Source: JBFMHP01 sp964557295 (GTDB lineage Bacteria; Pseudomonadota; Gammaproteobacteria; RBG-16-57-12). From it: a stretch of DNA of 64,000 nt. A program made the position numbers and the translations under genes. Numbering within the stretch: position 1 is the first letter of the stretch; the number at the start of each line of letters is the position of its first letter. Location of the stretch: assembly GCA_964557295.1 (NCBI GenBank), contig CAZKZP010000013.1, forward strand, positions 1-64,000, in the 5' to 3' direction. Below the pieces are notes generated by a model. That model searched no databases, was not told the origin of the DNA, and worked only from the letters and a program-made list of their open reading frames with translations. Shown here piece after piece: positions 24,882 to 32,945 of the stretch.

Positions 24882-25153
24882 TCATGCAACAGCAGGAGGT
24901 GGTTGCCATGATCAAGCGTGCTTTCCCCGATGCGACGGTCTTGGTGGATGGGGAGGATTGCAGTTTCTCCGCCATCGTCATCAGCCCCGTGTTTGAAGGG
25001 ATGGGTCTGCTGCAACGACAAAAGGCGATACTGGCGACCGTCAGGGAACTCATCGTCAATGGCGTGCTGCACGCCATGACTGTCAATGCCTACACCCCGC
25101 AACAGTGGAAAGAATCACAAACACCGGCCCCAAACGGATTGGCGGTGCTGTAG
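24878..25153 (+). CDS. BolA/IbaG family protein
   Basis: 91-residue BolA-fold protein (VVAMIKRAFPDATVLVDGEDCSFSAIVISPVFEGM), with the family's conserved Cys replaced by the DCS pattern typical of IbaG-like members and the C-terminal helix RQKAILATVRELIVNGVLHAM. BolA proteins form a shared 2Fe-2S cluster with monothiol glutaredoxins, and here the two genes overlap as ATGA, so a nif-dedicated Grx-BolA pair for Fe-S delivery is likely. The start at 24878 is set by this overlap. Confidence 0.88.
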   Translation: MIMQQQEVVAMIKRAFPDATVLVDGEDCSFSAIVISPVFEGMGLLQRQKAILATVRELIVNGVLHAMTVNAYTPQQWKESQTPAPNGLAVL

Positions 25154-25156
25154 GCC

Positions 25157-25228
25157 ATGCACGGCTTCGCTGTGCATATCGAACAACTCGTCAGCGCAGA
25201 TCGAATGGTATGCACATTGGTGCATACC
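25157..25228. promoter_or_regulatory. Two nested-core palindromes upstream of modA
   Basis: ATGCAC-N9-GTGCAT at 25157-25177 and a perfect GGTATGCAC-ATTG-GTGCATACC at 25207-25228 share the core TGCAC/GTGCA, with centres about 50 bp apart. Neither has a T-tract. They do not look like the ModE or NifA consensus. They may be operators for an unidentified regulator. Confidence 0.5.
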
Positions 25229-25256
25229 TCGCACCACTGCCAACACCCGGGCTTAT

Positions 25257-25272
25257 TGTCGCATTTGCTACA
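25257..25272 (+). promoter_or_regulatory. NifA upstream activator site of modABC
   Basis: TGTCGCATTTGCTACA is an exact TGT-N10-ACA, 71 bp upstream of the -24 element. It differs from the nifE site at one base. Confidence 0.85.
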
Positions 25273-25327
25273 AGACGAAGATTTGCGAAATTCAATAAAA
25301 ACAATCAATAAAAACGTTTTTTACGGT

Positions 25328-25343
25328 TGGCCCTGATATTGCT
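25328..25343 (+). promoter_or_regulatory. Sigma54 promoter of modABC
   Basis: TGGCCCTGATATTGCT keeps GG-N10-GC and a good TTGCT -12 half. It lies 41 bp before the modA ATG. Confidence 0.75.
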
Positions 25344-25383
25344 CAGTAGATGATTGCGTACTAATGCAAACAGGAGCGCCAAG

Positions 25384-26130
25384 ATGAAAAAGCGGTTACT
25401 TTCACTTTTGTTTTATTGCATCAGCTTGCCAGTGATGGCGGAGGACGAGCTACGTGTCGCTGTAGCCTCTAACTTCACAGGGACCATGCAACAGTTAGTG
25501 CGTCAATTTGAGCAGCAGACGCCATACCGTGTCATCACCAGTTATGGTTCCACCGGAAAATTATTTGCGCAGATCGCCAACGGCGCGCCATTTGATGCAT
25601 TTCTGTCCGCTGACTCCGCAAGTCCGTGCCGTTTGGAGGAGATGGGACTGACTGCCGCCGCTAGCCGATTCACCTATGCCAGGGGCGAGGTCGTCTTGTG
25701 GTCGCCTGCTGCGCAGTCACCCGATGAAGTGCTGACGATGCTGAAGACGGGGGAGTTTCGCCATCTGGCGATGGCCAATCCAAAAACGGCGCCCTATGGG
25801 GCGGCCGCCGAAGAGGCATTGGAAAAACTTGGTCTGGCTAAACGCTTCGAGAAACAAACGACCAAGGGCGAAAATATCGCACAGACCTTTCAATTCATTC
25901 ATAGCGGCAATGCGCAGCTGGGATTTGTCGCCCGATCGCAAGTGATGTCCTCCGATGGGGAATTGCCTGGTGCGGTGTGGAAAGTTCCGCTTGAAATGTA
26001 CACACCGATCGAGCAACAGGCGGTGCTGTTGCAGCACGCCGAGGGGAATGCGGCTGCTCAAGCCTTCATGGCATTCCTGCGCGGCAAACAGGCGCGCGAA
26101 ATTATTTCGGCCAGTGGTTATGGAGTTTGA
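25384..26130 (+). CDS. modA: Molybdate ABC transporter substrate-binding protein ModA
   Basis: 248-residue periplasmic binding protein with a signal peptide (MKKRLLSLLFYCISLPVMAED) and the ModA pattern VAVASNFTGTMQQL...YGSTGKLFAQI...GAPFDAFLSAD. It captures molybdate for uptake, feeding FeMo-co synthesis. The ATG at 25384 has AGGAG upstream. Its 3' end overlaps modB by 11 bases. Promoter features indicate NifA/sigma54 control instead of, or besides, ModE. Confidence 0.94.
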   Translation: MKKRLLSLLFYCISLPVMAEDELRVAVASNFTGTMQQLVRQFEQQTPYRVITSYGSTGKLFAQIANGAPFDAFLSADSASPCRLEEMGLTAAASRFTYARGEVVLWSPAAQSPDEVLTMLKTGEFRHLAMANPKTAPYGAAAEEALEKLGLAKRFEKQTTKGENIAQTFQFIHSGNAQLGFVARSQVMSSDGELPGAVWKVPLEMYTPIEQQAVLLQHAEGNAAAQAFMAFLRGKQAREIISASGYGV

Positions 26131-26794
26131 TTGGCAGCCTGTCTGGCTGAGCCTGAAGCTGGCTACGGTCACCACCGTGGCATTGCTCGTGGTTGCGACG
26201 CCTTTGGCCTGGTGGTTGTCGCAAACGCGCTCGCCGTTTAAACAACCGATCGCTGCCATGGTGGCCTTGCCATTGGTGTTGCCGCCCACGGTGTTGGGAT
26301 TTTATCTCCTGCTGTTGCTCGGACCGCAGGGGGCGGTCGGCGCGCTCATGCAGGATCTGGGGCTGGATACCCTGCCGTTTACCTTCGCCGGTCTGGTGGT
26401 GGCCTCGGTGTTTTACTCGCTGCCATTCATGGTGCAGCCCCTGCAAAATGCCTTCGAGAATCTGGGCGGCAAACCCTTGGAAGCGGCGGCGACACTCCGG
26501 GCATCGCCGTGGGATACCTTCATCCATGTGGTTATCCCGCTTGCCCGGCCCGGATTCATCACCGGCATCGTGTTGAGTTTTGCCCATACCATCGGCGAGT
26601 TTGGTGTGGTGCTGATGATCGGCGGTAACATCCCCGGCGAGACTCAGGTATTGTCCATCGCCATCTATGATCATGTCGAGACGCTCGAATATGGGCAGGC
26701 TCATCTGCTCTCCGCGGGCATGGTGTTATTTTCTTTTGTGGCGCTGTTGGCGCTCTACGCGGTGAATCATCGCTTTGCGGTGCGCAGCGCATGA
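26120..26794 (+). CDS. modB: Molybdate ABC transporter permease ModB
   Basis: 224-residue permease with about five membrane helices and the ABC-coupling EAA-like loop (EAAATLRASPWDTFIHVVIPLA). MALPLVLPPTVLGFYLL is a ModB/CysT signature. The frame is open upstream inside modA, but MEFDWQPVWLSLKLA is the conserved N-terminus, so I use ATG 26120. It overlaps modC as ATGA. Confidence 0.93.
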   Translation: MEFDWQPVWLSLKLATVTTVALLVVATPLAWWLSQTRSPFKQPIAAMVALPLVLPPTVLGFYLLLLLGPQGAVGALMQDLGLDTLPFTFAGLVVASVFYSLPFMVQPLQNAFENLGGKPLEAAATLRASPWDTFIHVVIPLARPGFITGIVLSFAHTIGEFGVVLMIGGNIPGETQVLSIAIYDHVETLEYGQAHLLSAGMVLFSFVALLALYAVNHRFAVRSA

Positions 26795-27879
26795 GCGGCG
26801 AGATTCACGCCCATTTCCAGCTCGACCGGGACGGCTTTGCCCTGGATGCGCGGTTTACGGCGCCAGCCCAAGGGGTAACCGCGCTGTTCGGTCATTCCGG
26901 CTCGGGCAAGACCACCGTTTTGCGATGCATGGCCGGGCTGGAGTCTGCGGTTAAGGGCGAGTTCACCGTTGCCGGCCAGTGTTGGCAATCCTCGGGGACT
27001 GTTTTCATCCAGCCGCACCAACGCCCAATCGGTTATGTGTTTCAAGAGGCCAATTTGTTTGCGCATCTCAATGTGCAAAAGAACCTCGAATTCGGTCAGC
27101 GCCGGATTGCTCCCTCTGAGCGCAAGGTGGAGCTTGCTGAGATTGTGGCGATGCTGGGACTCGGGCACTTGCTGTCGCGCAACGTGGCGGGATTGTCCGG
27201 CGGCGAGCGCCAACGAGTGGCCATCGCGCGTGCGCTGTTGACCAGTCCACGACTACTGTTGATGGACGAACCGCTCGCCTCGCTTGATGAGCAGAGCAAA
27301 ACCGAAATCCTTCCGTACCTGGAACGGCTGTGCGAGCAGCTCGCCATTCCCATGATCTACGTCACCCACTCCCAAAAGGAACTGAGCCGGCTGGCCGACC
27401 ACGTAGTCTGGCTGGACGACGGAGTGGTGCGAACGCAGGGAGCCTTGCAGACAGTGCTCGGTCGCTTCGACCTCGCGGCGCTGCACAGCGATGAGGCGGG
27501 GGAGGTGATCAGCGCGACGCTCGTAGAACACGAGGCGCGTTATCATCTCAGCCGGCTGCACTGTGCCGGCGGCGACATGTGGGTGAGGCGCATGAGCAAG
27601 GACGTGGGGAGTAAGGTGCGCGTGCATATCCCAGCCAAGGATGTGAGCATCACCTTGCAGCGGGTGAGCGACACCAGTATTCAAAACATCTGGCCAGTGG
27701 TGGTGGAGGAGATCGATGCCGCCCAACAAGGTCAGGTATTATTGCGTCTGCGCGGCGCGGATCCGGCGGCTGGCCCGGCGCTGCTGGCGCGCATCACCCT
27801 GAAATCCTTCGAGACCTTGCAGCTGCAACAGGGCAGCCGTTGCTTTGCCCAGATCAAAAGCGTCGGCCTATTAGAGTAG
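26791..27879 (+). CDS. modC: Molybdate ABC transporter ATP-binding protein ModC
   Basis: 362-residue ATPase: Walker A GHSGSGKT, signature LSGGERQRVAIARAL, Walker B LLLMDEPLASLD and switch His in YVTHSQ. The C-terminal about 70 residues form a Mop/TOBE domain (VRVHIPAKDVSITL...) that binds molybdate. The stop codon TAG is the TAG of the first GTAGGAGC REP element after it. Confidence 0.94.
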   Translation: MSGEIHAHFQLDRDGFALDARFTAPAQGVTALFGHSGSGKTTVLRCMAGLESAVKGEFTVAGQCWQSSGTVFIQPHQRPIGYVFQEANLFAHLNVQKNLEFGQRRIAPSERKVELAEIVAMLGLGHLLSRNVAGLSGGERQRVAIARALLTSPRLLLMDEPLASLDEQSKTEILPYLERLCEQLAIPMIYVTHSQKELSRLADHVVWLDDGVVRTQGALQTVLGRFDLAALHSDEAGEVISATLVEHEARYHLSRLHCAGGDMWVRRMSKDVGSKVRVHIPAKDVSITLQRVSDTSIQNIWPVVVEEIDAAQQGQVLLRLRGADPAAGPALLARITLKSFETLQLQQGSRCFAQIKSVGLLE

Positions 27880-28060
27880 GAGCCAGCCCTGCTGGCGAAA
27901 CCGCCGTAAGGCATTGCCCCCTTCGCTTGCAGGGCAAGCTCCTACGGCGAAACGGCCGCGTGAAGCGCCCACCCCGTGATGTCGACCCCCGTAGGAGCCA
28001 GCCCTGCTGGCGAAACCGCCGTAAGGCATTGCCCCCTTCGCTTGCAGGGCAAGCTCCTAC
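27876..28060. repeat. Duplicated 70-bp REP composite left of the RAYT gene
   Basis: Two identical 70-bp blocks (27876-27945 and 27991-28060), each a forward GTAGGAGCCAGCCCTGCTGG element and an inverted TTGCAGGGCAAGCTCCTAC element around CGCCGTAAGGCATTG, separated by a 45-bp spacer. Confidence 0.93.
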
Positions 28061-28491
28061 AGCCATACGCAATCCCAATGCGGATAATCCTTTACCGATG
28101 AAGCCAAGCCGGCACGCAAAGGATTCGCAACGATGTAGCGTGCAATTTCCAGCAAATCTTCATCATGGCGAATCGCTCTATCGTGAAAGCCACGCTGCCA
28201 AATCGTACTGCCCAAGCGCTTGCTGGTCAGTGATTTCATTCTTTGAATTGAGGCGGAAAGAGAAATTATTGCACCGAGCTGGATGAGGCAATGCAGGTGG
28301 TCTGGCATCACAACATAGCAGAGGCAGTTAAAATGTCCGGCCTGTTGCTGCTCTTTCAATGTAGAGATGACGGTTCGTGCCGCGGAAAAATCGGTGAAAA
28401 ACGGCGTTCGGTCGCGTGTAACGGTGGTGATGCTATAGATTTGGCCAGGCAGGGATATTCGGCCAATACGCAGACGGCATCCTTGAGCCAT
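28057..28491 (-). CDS. REP-associated tyrosine transposase (RAYT)
   Basis: 144-residue IS200-like (Transposase_17/Y1) protein. It has the metal-binding histidine pair in VMPDHLHCLIQL and the conserved tyrosine in IARYIVANPLRAGL, with the RAYT helix SLSASIQRMKSLTSKRL between. RAYTs nick at GTAG-preceded REP hairpins and are thought to have spread them; such hairpins occur throughout the nif part of this window. ATG 28491 was chosen because AGGA lies 7-8 bases before it. The stop TAG at 28057-28059 is supplied by the flanking REP. Confidence 0.92.
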   Translation of the reverse strand: MAQGCRLRIGRISLPGQIYSITTVTRDRTPFFTDFSAARTVISTLKEQQQAGHFNCLCYVVMPDHLHCLIQLGAIISLSASIQRMKSLTSKRLGSTIWQRGFHDRAIRHDEDLLEIARYIVANPLRAGLASSVKDYPHWDCVWL

Positions 28492-28537
28492 AAGAAATCC
28501 TTTCATGTCCCGTTTATTCTGGGCTTAAGGCTACTTC

Positions 28538-28715
28538 GTAGGTGCGTGCCTTGCAAGCGAAGGGGGGCTTGCGACAGGTTCGCCAGCAGGGCTGGCTCCT
28601 ACGGGGGGCGACATCACGGGGTGGGCGCTTCGCGCGGTAATTTCGCTGTAGGAGCTTGCCTGCAAGCGAAGGGGGCAATTCCTTATGGCGGTTTCGCCAG
28701 CAGGGCCGGCTCCTA
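28538..28715. repeat. REP composites right of the RAYT gene
   Basis: Two composites with TTGCAAGCGAAGGGGGC and GGTTTCGCCAGCAGGG, slightly diverged (one lacks the GGCAATTCC centre), in inverted order relative to the left flank. Confidence 0.9.
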
Positions 28716-28771
28716 CGGGTACGGGTGGTAGGTACCGTGTGCTTGTCGCATTCGCTTCCAAATCCCGCCTT

Positions 28772-28787
28772 TGTTGCATTTGCTACA
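28772..28787 (+). promoter_or_regulatory. NifA upstream activator site of nifE
   Basis: TGTTGCATTTGCTACA is an exact TGT-N10-ACA, 61 bp upstream of the -24 element. A degenerate copy, TGTCGCATTCGCTTCC, lies at 28744-28759. Confidence 0.85.
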
Positions 28788-28832
28788 TGGCGATTACTTC
28801 ACCATCTTCATTGAAAACATATAGATATATCC

Positions 28833-28848
28833 TGGCACGCTAACTGCA
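28833..28848 (+). promoter_or_regulatory. Sigma54 promoter of nifENX
   Basis: TGGCACGCTAACTGCA matches the -24 consensus fully and has the GG-N10-GC spacing. It lies 34 bp before the nifE ATG. Confidence 0.9.
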
Positions 28849-28881
28849 AACCCTCTATGACCGTTGAGGTGTGGAGGTGCC

Positions 28882-30282
28882 ATGAAACAATCCGACATTG
28901 CCGCGCTGCTGGATGAACCGGCGTGCAGCCACAACAAGAAGTCCAAGTCCGGTTGTGCCAAACCCAAGCCGGGGGCGTCGGCGGGTGGCTGCGCCTTCGA
29001 CGGTGCGCAGATTGCGCTTTTGCCGATCGCTGATGTCGCGCATATCGTCCATGGGCCGATCGCTTGTGCGGGCAGCTCCTGGGACAACCGCGGCACGCGC
29101 TCGTCGGGGCCGACACTCTATCGCATCGGGATGACCACCGATCTCACCGAGCAGGATGTGATCATGGGGCGTTCGGAAAAGCGTTTGTTCCACGCGATCA
29201 AGCAAGCGGTGGAGGATTATTCACCGGCGGCGGTGTTTGTCTACAACACCTGTGTGCCGGCGTTGATCGGTGACGATGTGGGTGCGGTCTGCAAAGCGGC
29301 CGCGGCGCGCTGGGGCGTGCCGGTGGTGCCGATCGATGCGGCCGGTTTTTATGGCACGAAAAATCTGGGCAACCGCATCGCCGGCGAGGCGATGGTCAAC
29401 TATGTCGTCGGCACGCGCGATCCGGAGCCGGTGCCGGCGCATCTGCACCCGGATGGAATCGCCATCCATGATGTGAACCTGATCGGTGAATACAACATCG
29501 CCGGTGAGTTCTGGCATGTGCTGCCGATGCTGGATGAGTTGGGCATTCGCGTGCTGTGCACGCTCTCCGGTGATGCCCGCTTCCACGAAGTGCAGGCGAT
29601 GCACCGCGCCGAGGTGAACATGATGGTCTGCTCCAAGGCGATGATCAATGTGGCGCGCAAGTTGAAAGAACGACACGGCACGCCGTGGTTCGAGGGTTCG
29701 TTTTATGGGGTCACCGACACCTCCCAAGCCCTGCGGGACTTTGCGCGTCTCATCGGTGATCCCGATCTGACCGTCCGCACCGAGGCGTTGATTGCGCGGG
29801 AAGAGGCGCGCATCGATGCGGCGCTGGAGCCTTGGCGGACGCGTCTGACAGGCAAGCGGGTGCTGCTCTACACCGGCGGGGTGAAGTCCTGGTCGGTCAT
29901 CTCGCAGTTGCAGGATCTCGGCATGAAGGCGGTGGCCACCGGCACCAACAAGTCCACCGAAGAAGACAAGGCCCGCATCCGCGAGCTGATGGGCGAGGAT
30001 ACCAAGATGCTTGAAGGAGGCAGCCCGAAGGAGCTGCTCAACATCGTGCGCGAATACCAGGCCGATATCCTGATCGCCGGTGGCCGCAATATGTACACGG
30101 CACTCAAGGCGCGCATTCCCTTTTTGGATATCAACCAGGAGCGCGAGTTCGGCTATGCCGGATATCAAGGCATGCTGGAGCTGGTGCGTCAGCTCGCGCT
30201 GACCATCGAAAGCCCGGTGTGGCCGGCGGTGCGCAAGGCGGCGCCGTGGGTGAAACGGCAGATCGTGGAGGACGCGGCCTAA
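28882..30282 (+). CDS. nifE: FeMo-cofactor scaffold protein NifE
   Basis: 466-residue NifD paralogue that with NifN forms the scaffold where NifB-co is matured with Mo and homocitrate. It has the N-terminal Cys-rich segment EPACSHNKKSKSGCAKPKPG, FDGAQIALLPIADVAHIVHGPIACAGSSWDNRGT and the NifE motif YNTCVPALIGDDVG. GGAGGTG precedes ATG 28882. It overlaps nifN as TAATG. Confidence 0.97.
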   Translation: MKQSDIAALLDEPACSHNKKSKSGCAKPKPGASAGGCAFDGAQIALLPIADVAHIVHGPIACAGSSWDNRGTRSSGPTLYRIGMTTDLTEQDVIMGRSEKRLFHAIKQAVEDYSPAAVFVYNTCVPALIGDDVGAVCKAAAARWGVPVVPIDAAGFYGTKNLGNRIAGEAMVNYVVGTRDPEPVPAHLHPDGIAIHDVNLIGEYNIAGEFWHVLPMLDELGIRVLCTLSGDARFHEVQAMHRAEVNMMVCSKAMINVARKLKERHGTPWFEGSFYGVTDTSQALRDFARLIGDPDLTVRTEALIAREEARIDAALEPWRTRLTGKRVLLYTGGVKSWSVISQLQDLGMKAVATGTNKSTEEDKARIRELMGEDTKMLEGGSPKELLNIVREYQADILIAGGRNMYTALKARIPFLDINQEREFGYAGYQGMLELVRQLALTIESPVWPAVRKAAPWVKRQIVEDAA

Positions 30283-31691
30283 TGGCAGAGATCATCAAAC
30301 GCAATAAGGCGCTTTCGGTCAGCCCGCTCAAGGCCAGTTCCACCATGGGCGCGGCGTTGGCCTTTCTCGGCATCCGCCGCGCCATCCCGATGCTGCACGG
30401 CTCGCAGGGATGCACCGCCTTCGCCAAGGTATTCTTCGTGCGTCATTTCCGTGAACCGATCCCGCTGCAAACCACGGCCATGGATCAGGTGAACGCGGTG
30501 ATGGGATCGGAAGCGTCCGTCATTGAAGGATTGAAGACGATCTGCGAGAAATCGCGTCCGGCGCTGATCGGTTTGCCCACGACAGGCTTGGCCGAGACGC
30601 AGGGTGCCGATGTCACGCGCGCGGTAAAAGAGTTTCGCGCCGCATATCCGCAATTCAACGATGTGGCGGTGGTGCCGGTAAACACGCCGGACTTCACCGG
30701 TTGCTTCGAAAGCGGTTTTGCCGCTGCGGTCAGCGCGATGATCGATACCCTGGTGCCCGCGGCCGGGAGCGCCGGCACGCAGCCGGGCAGGCGCCCGCGT
30801 CAAGTGAATGTGCTGGTGAGTTCCGCACTCACACCCGGCGATGTGGAAGAACTCAAGGTGATCATCGGGGCCTTTGAATTGCGTCCGGTGGTGGTGCCGG
30901 ATATCGCCGATTCACTGGATGGCCATCTCACCGATGACGAGTTCAATCCGCTGACCGTAGGCGGTCTGACGGTCTCCGAATTCGCGAATCTGGGTGATGC
31001 CAAGGCCACCCTGGTGATCGGCCCGTCCATGTTCAAGGCGGCTGATCATCTGCATGAGAGGACGGGTGTGGCGGATTATCGTTTCGATCATTTGCTGGGG
31101 CTGGAGGCGGTGGACCAGCTGCTTTACGTTTTGAGTGAAATCGCAGAACGTCCGGTGCCGGCGCAGTATGAGCGCCACCGCGCCCAGCTGCAGGATGCCA
31201 TGGTGGATTGCCACTTCATGATCGGTTTTGCGCGCGTGGCGATGGCCGGTGATCCCGATTTGTTGCTGGCCTTCGAATCACTGATTCGCGGCATGGGCGG
31301 CGAGATGGTGGCCGCGGTCGTGCCGGAGCGGGCCGCCAGTCTGCAACAACTGCCGCTGGCCAGCGTCAAGGTGGGCGACCTCGAGGATCTCGAGCAGCTG
31401 GCGGCGGAACACCAGGCACAGCTGATCATCGGCAACTCGCATTGCGTCCAGAGCGCCGAGCGTCTTGGGGTGCCGATCTTGCGTGTGGGCTTTCCGCAGT
31501 ATGACCTGATCGGCGGCTATCAGCGCTGCTGGATCGGTTACCGCGGCACGCGTCAGCTGTTGTTCGATCTGGCCAATATCTTCGTCAGCCATGACGCGCG
31601 TCACATCAAGCCTTACAGCGCCAGGTATTCCTTGAAACACGAGGAGAGGGGGATCGGCCATGACCTTCCAACGCCGCATGCGCGTCATTAA
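30282..31691 (+). CDS. nifN: FeMo-cofactor scaffold protein NifN
   Basis: 469-residue NifK paralogue (MAEIIKRNKALSVSPLKASS...; MLHGSQGCTAFAKVFFVRHF). It retains the Cys of HGSQGC that binds the bridging cluster of NifEN. The start at 30282 overlaps the nifE stop. The C-terminal tail (DARHIKPYSARYSLKHEERG) is of normal type. nifX starts inside its last codons. Confidence 0.97.
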   Translation: MAEIIKRNKALSVSPLKASSTMGAALAFLGIRRAIPMLHGSQGCTAFAKVFFVRHFREPIPLQTTAMDQVNAVMGSEASVIEGLKTICEKSRPALIGLPTTGLAETQGADVTRAVKEFRAAYPQFNDVAVVPVNTPDFTGCFESGFAAAVSAMIDTLVPAAGSAGTQPGRRPRQVNVLVSSALTPGDVEELKVIIGAFELRPVVVPDIADSLDGHLTDDEFNPLTVGGLTVSEFANLGDAKATLVIGPSMFKAADHLHERTGVADYRFDHLLGLEAVDQLLYVLSEIAERPVPAQYERHRAQLQDAMVDCHFMIGFARVAMAGDPDLLLAFESLIRGMGGEMVAAVVPERAASLQQLPLASVKVGDLEDLEQLAAEHQAQLIIGNSHCVQSAERLGVPILRVGFPQYDLIGGYQRCWIGYRGTRQLLFDLANIFVSHDARHIKPYSARYSLKHEERGIGHDLPTPHARH

Positions 31692-32136
31692 CAAGGGGAG
31701 TGAGGTAATGAGTTGTCTCAAGATTGCATTTGCCAGTTCGGACATGACCTGTGTCGATCAGCATTTCGGCGCCGCGCGAAGCTTTGCCATCTACAGCATC
31801 GATCCGCAAGGCAGTGCGCTGCTCGAAGCCATCGAATTCGCGCCGGCGGCGCAGGATGGCAACGAGGACAAGCTGGCGGCCAAGATCGGCGTCCTTGAGG
31901 GATGTGCCGCGGTGTATTGCCAAGCCGTAGGCTCCTCGGCGGTGCGGCAACTGCTGGCGCAAGGCATTCAACCTGTAAAGGTGAGCGAAGGGGCGCGGAT
32001 CAAAGACTTGATCGCCGCAGTGCAGCAAGAGCTGCGCCTAGGCCCATCGGCGTGGTTGGCCAAGGCCATCAATCAGAAAAAAGATCCCGATGTGAAACGG
32101 TTCGAGCAGATGGAATCGGACGGTTGGAATGAATAG
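31660..32136 (+). CDS. nifX: NifB-cofactor/VK-cluster carrier NifX
   Basis: 158-residue dinitrogenase Fe-Mo-cofactor-binding protein (LKIAFASSDMTCVDQHFGAARSFAIY). NifX binds NifB-co and a later precursor in transit to NifEN. Two starts are possible: ATG 31660, which overlaps nifN by 32 bases with GAGGAGAGGGG upstream, and ATG 31708 with GGGGAGTGAGGT upstream. I use the first because the extra residues (RRMRVINKG) align with the short N-terminal extension of Azotobacter NifX. Confidence 0.9.
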   Translation: MTFQRRMRVINKGSEVMSCLKIAFASSDMTCVDQHFGAARSFAIYSIDPQGSALLEAIEFAPAAQDGNEDKLAAKIGVLEGCAAVYCQAVGSSAVRQLLAQGIQPVKVSEGARIKDLIAAVQQELRLGPSAWLAKAINQKKDPDVKRFEQMESDGWNE

Positions 32137-32152
32137 GTCTGTGCGTACCCTT

Positions 32153-32209
32153 GTAGGAGCGAGCCCTGCTCGCGAACAACCGACCATCGCCTGCAGGGCA
32201 GGCTCCTAC
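32153..32209. repeat. REP pair after nifX
   Basis: One forward GTAGGAGCGAGCCCTGCTCG and one inverted CTGCAGGGCAGGCTCCTAC element. Confidence 0.9.
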
Positions 32210-32243
32210 GGGAAGATTTTTTAATTGTAAACGGAGAAACACC

Positions 32244-32717
32244 ATGAGTTTTGCAGAACAAGTTGTAGTCGAAAACGATCCGGTTCTCGGGACCGAATTT
32301 GCAGCGGAGATTATCCGCCAAGTCAAGGCGCTGGATTCCTACGGCACCTACGATGGATATAGCCAGGCGAAATTGCTCGATCCCTATGTGCTCACGCCGG
32401 AGCGCAAGCGCGATATCCCGGTAGTGGGTGATCCCGATGAGGTGACCATGGCGCGTGTCAAGGCGTTCTACAATTCCATCGCCTGCATGATCGAAAAGGA
32501 ATGTGGACTGATGGCGGTGCCGATGATCAACCTCTCGCATGAAGGATTTGGCCGCGCCATCATCTCGGTGGGCAAACTCATCGTGGTGGACAAGACACTG
32601 CGTGATGTACACCGTTTCGGCTTCAAGAGCCTGTCGAACATGAAAGACGAGGCCGACAAGCTGCTGTCGGTCGCGTTGCAGATCATCAGTGAATATCCTG
32701 CAGCTGCCAAACGGTGA
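32244..32717 (+). CDS. NifX-associated protein (DUF269)
   Basis: 157-residue protein of the NifX-associated DUF269 family (AEIIRQVKALDSYGTYDGYS...MARVKAFYNSIACMIEKECGLMAVPMINLSHEGFGR). The family occurs almost only in nif clusters, directly after nifX, and its function is not known. The start has CGGAGA 6 bases upstream. It is followed by DUF683 and fdxB genes, the standard order. Confidence 0.93.
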   Translation: MSFAEQVVVENDPVLGTEFAAEIIRQVKALDSYGTYDGYSQAKLLDPYVLTPERKRDIPVVGDPDEVTMARVKAFYNSIACMIEKECGLMAVPMINLSHEGFGRAIISVGKLIVVDKTLRDVHRFGFKSLSNMKDEADKLLSVALQIISEYPAAAKR

Positions 32718-32729
32718 GAGGAGAGGGCG

Positions 32730-32945
32730 ATGAGTGAGCAACTCGACATCCAGACCTTGGAAAAGGCGGTGAAAACGGCCAAGCGCATTGCCAGCGAGAA
32801 GGCCTCCGAACTGCATGACCTGGTGGAAGACCGTCTGCCAGCCGCGTATCAGGAGTTACCTGGAATATCACAGGCCGCCTACGATGCCTGCAAGGCCTGG
32901 AAAGAGGCCTCCGATGCGCTGGCCGCGGCACAAAGTGGAGCATGA
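32730..32945 (+). CDS. DUF683/CCE_0567-type helical metalloprotein
   Basis: 71-residue, mostly helical protein with long helices (IQTLEKAVKTAKRIASEKASELHDLVEDRLP and YDACKAWKEASDALAAAQ). A cyanobacterial relative (CCE_0567) forms a metal-binding helical hairpin. It overlaps fdxB as ATGA, so the two are probably co-translated. Confidence 0.88.
   Translation: MSEQLDIQTLEKAVKTAKRIASEKASELHDLVEDRLPAAYQELPGISQAAYDACKAWKEASDALAAAQSGA

Larger units (their letters stand above)
27876..28715. mobile_element. RAYT gene bounded by about 180-bp inverted REP composites
   Basis: The left flank (two REP composites plus the spacer with CACCCCGTGATGTCG) reappears in reverse complement at 28538-28715 (spacer CGACATCACGGGGTG), with the RAYT gene between. 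The whole 0.84-kb unit therefore looks like a self-contained element with long inverted ends. It lies between modC and the nifE control region. Confidence 0.75.
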
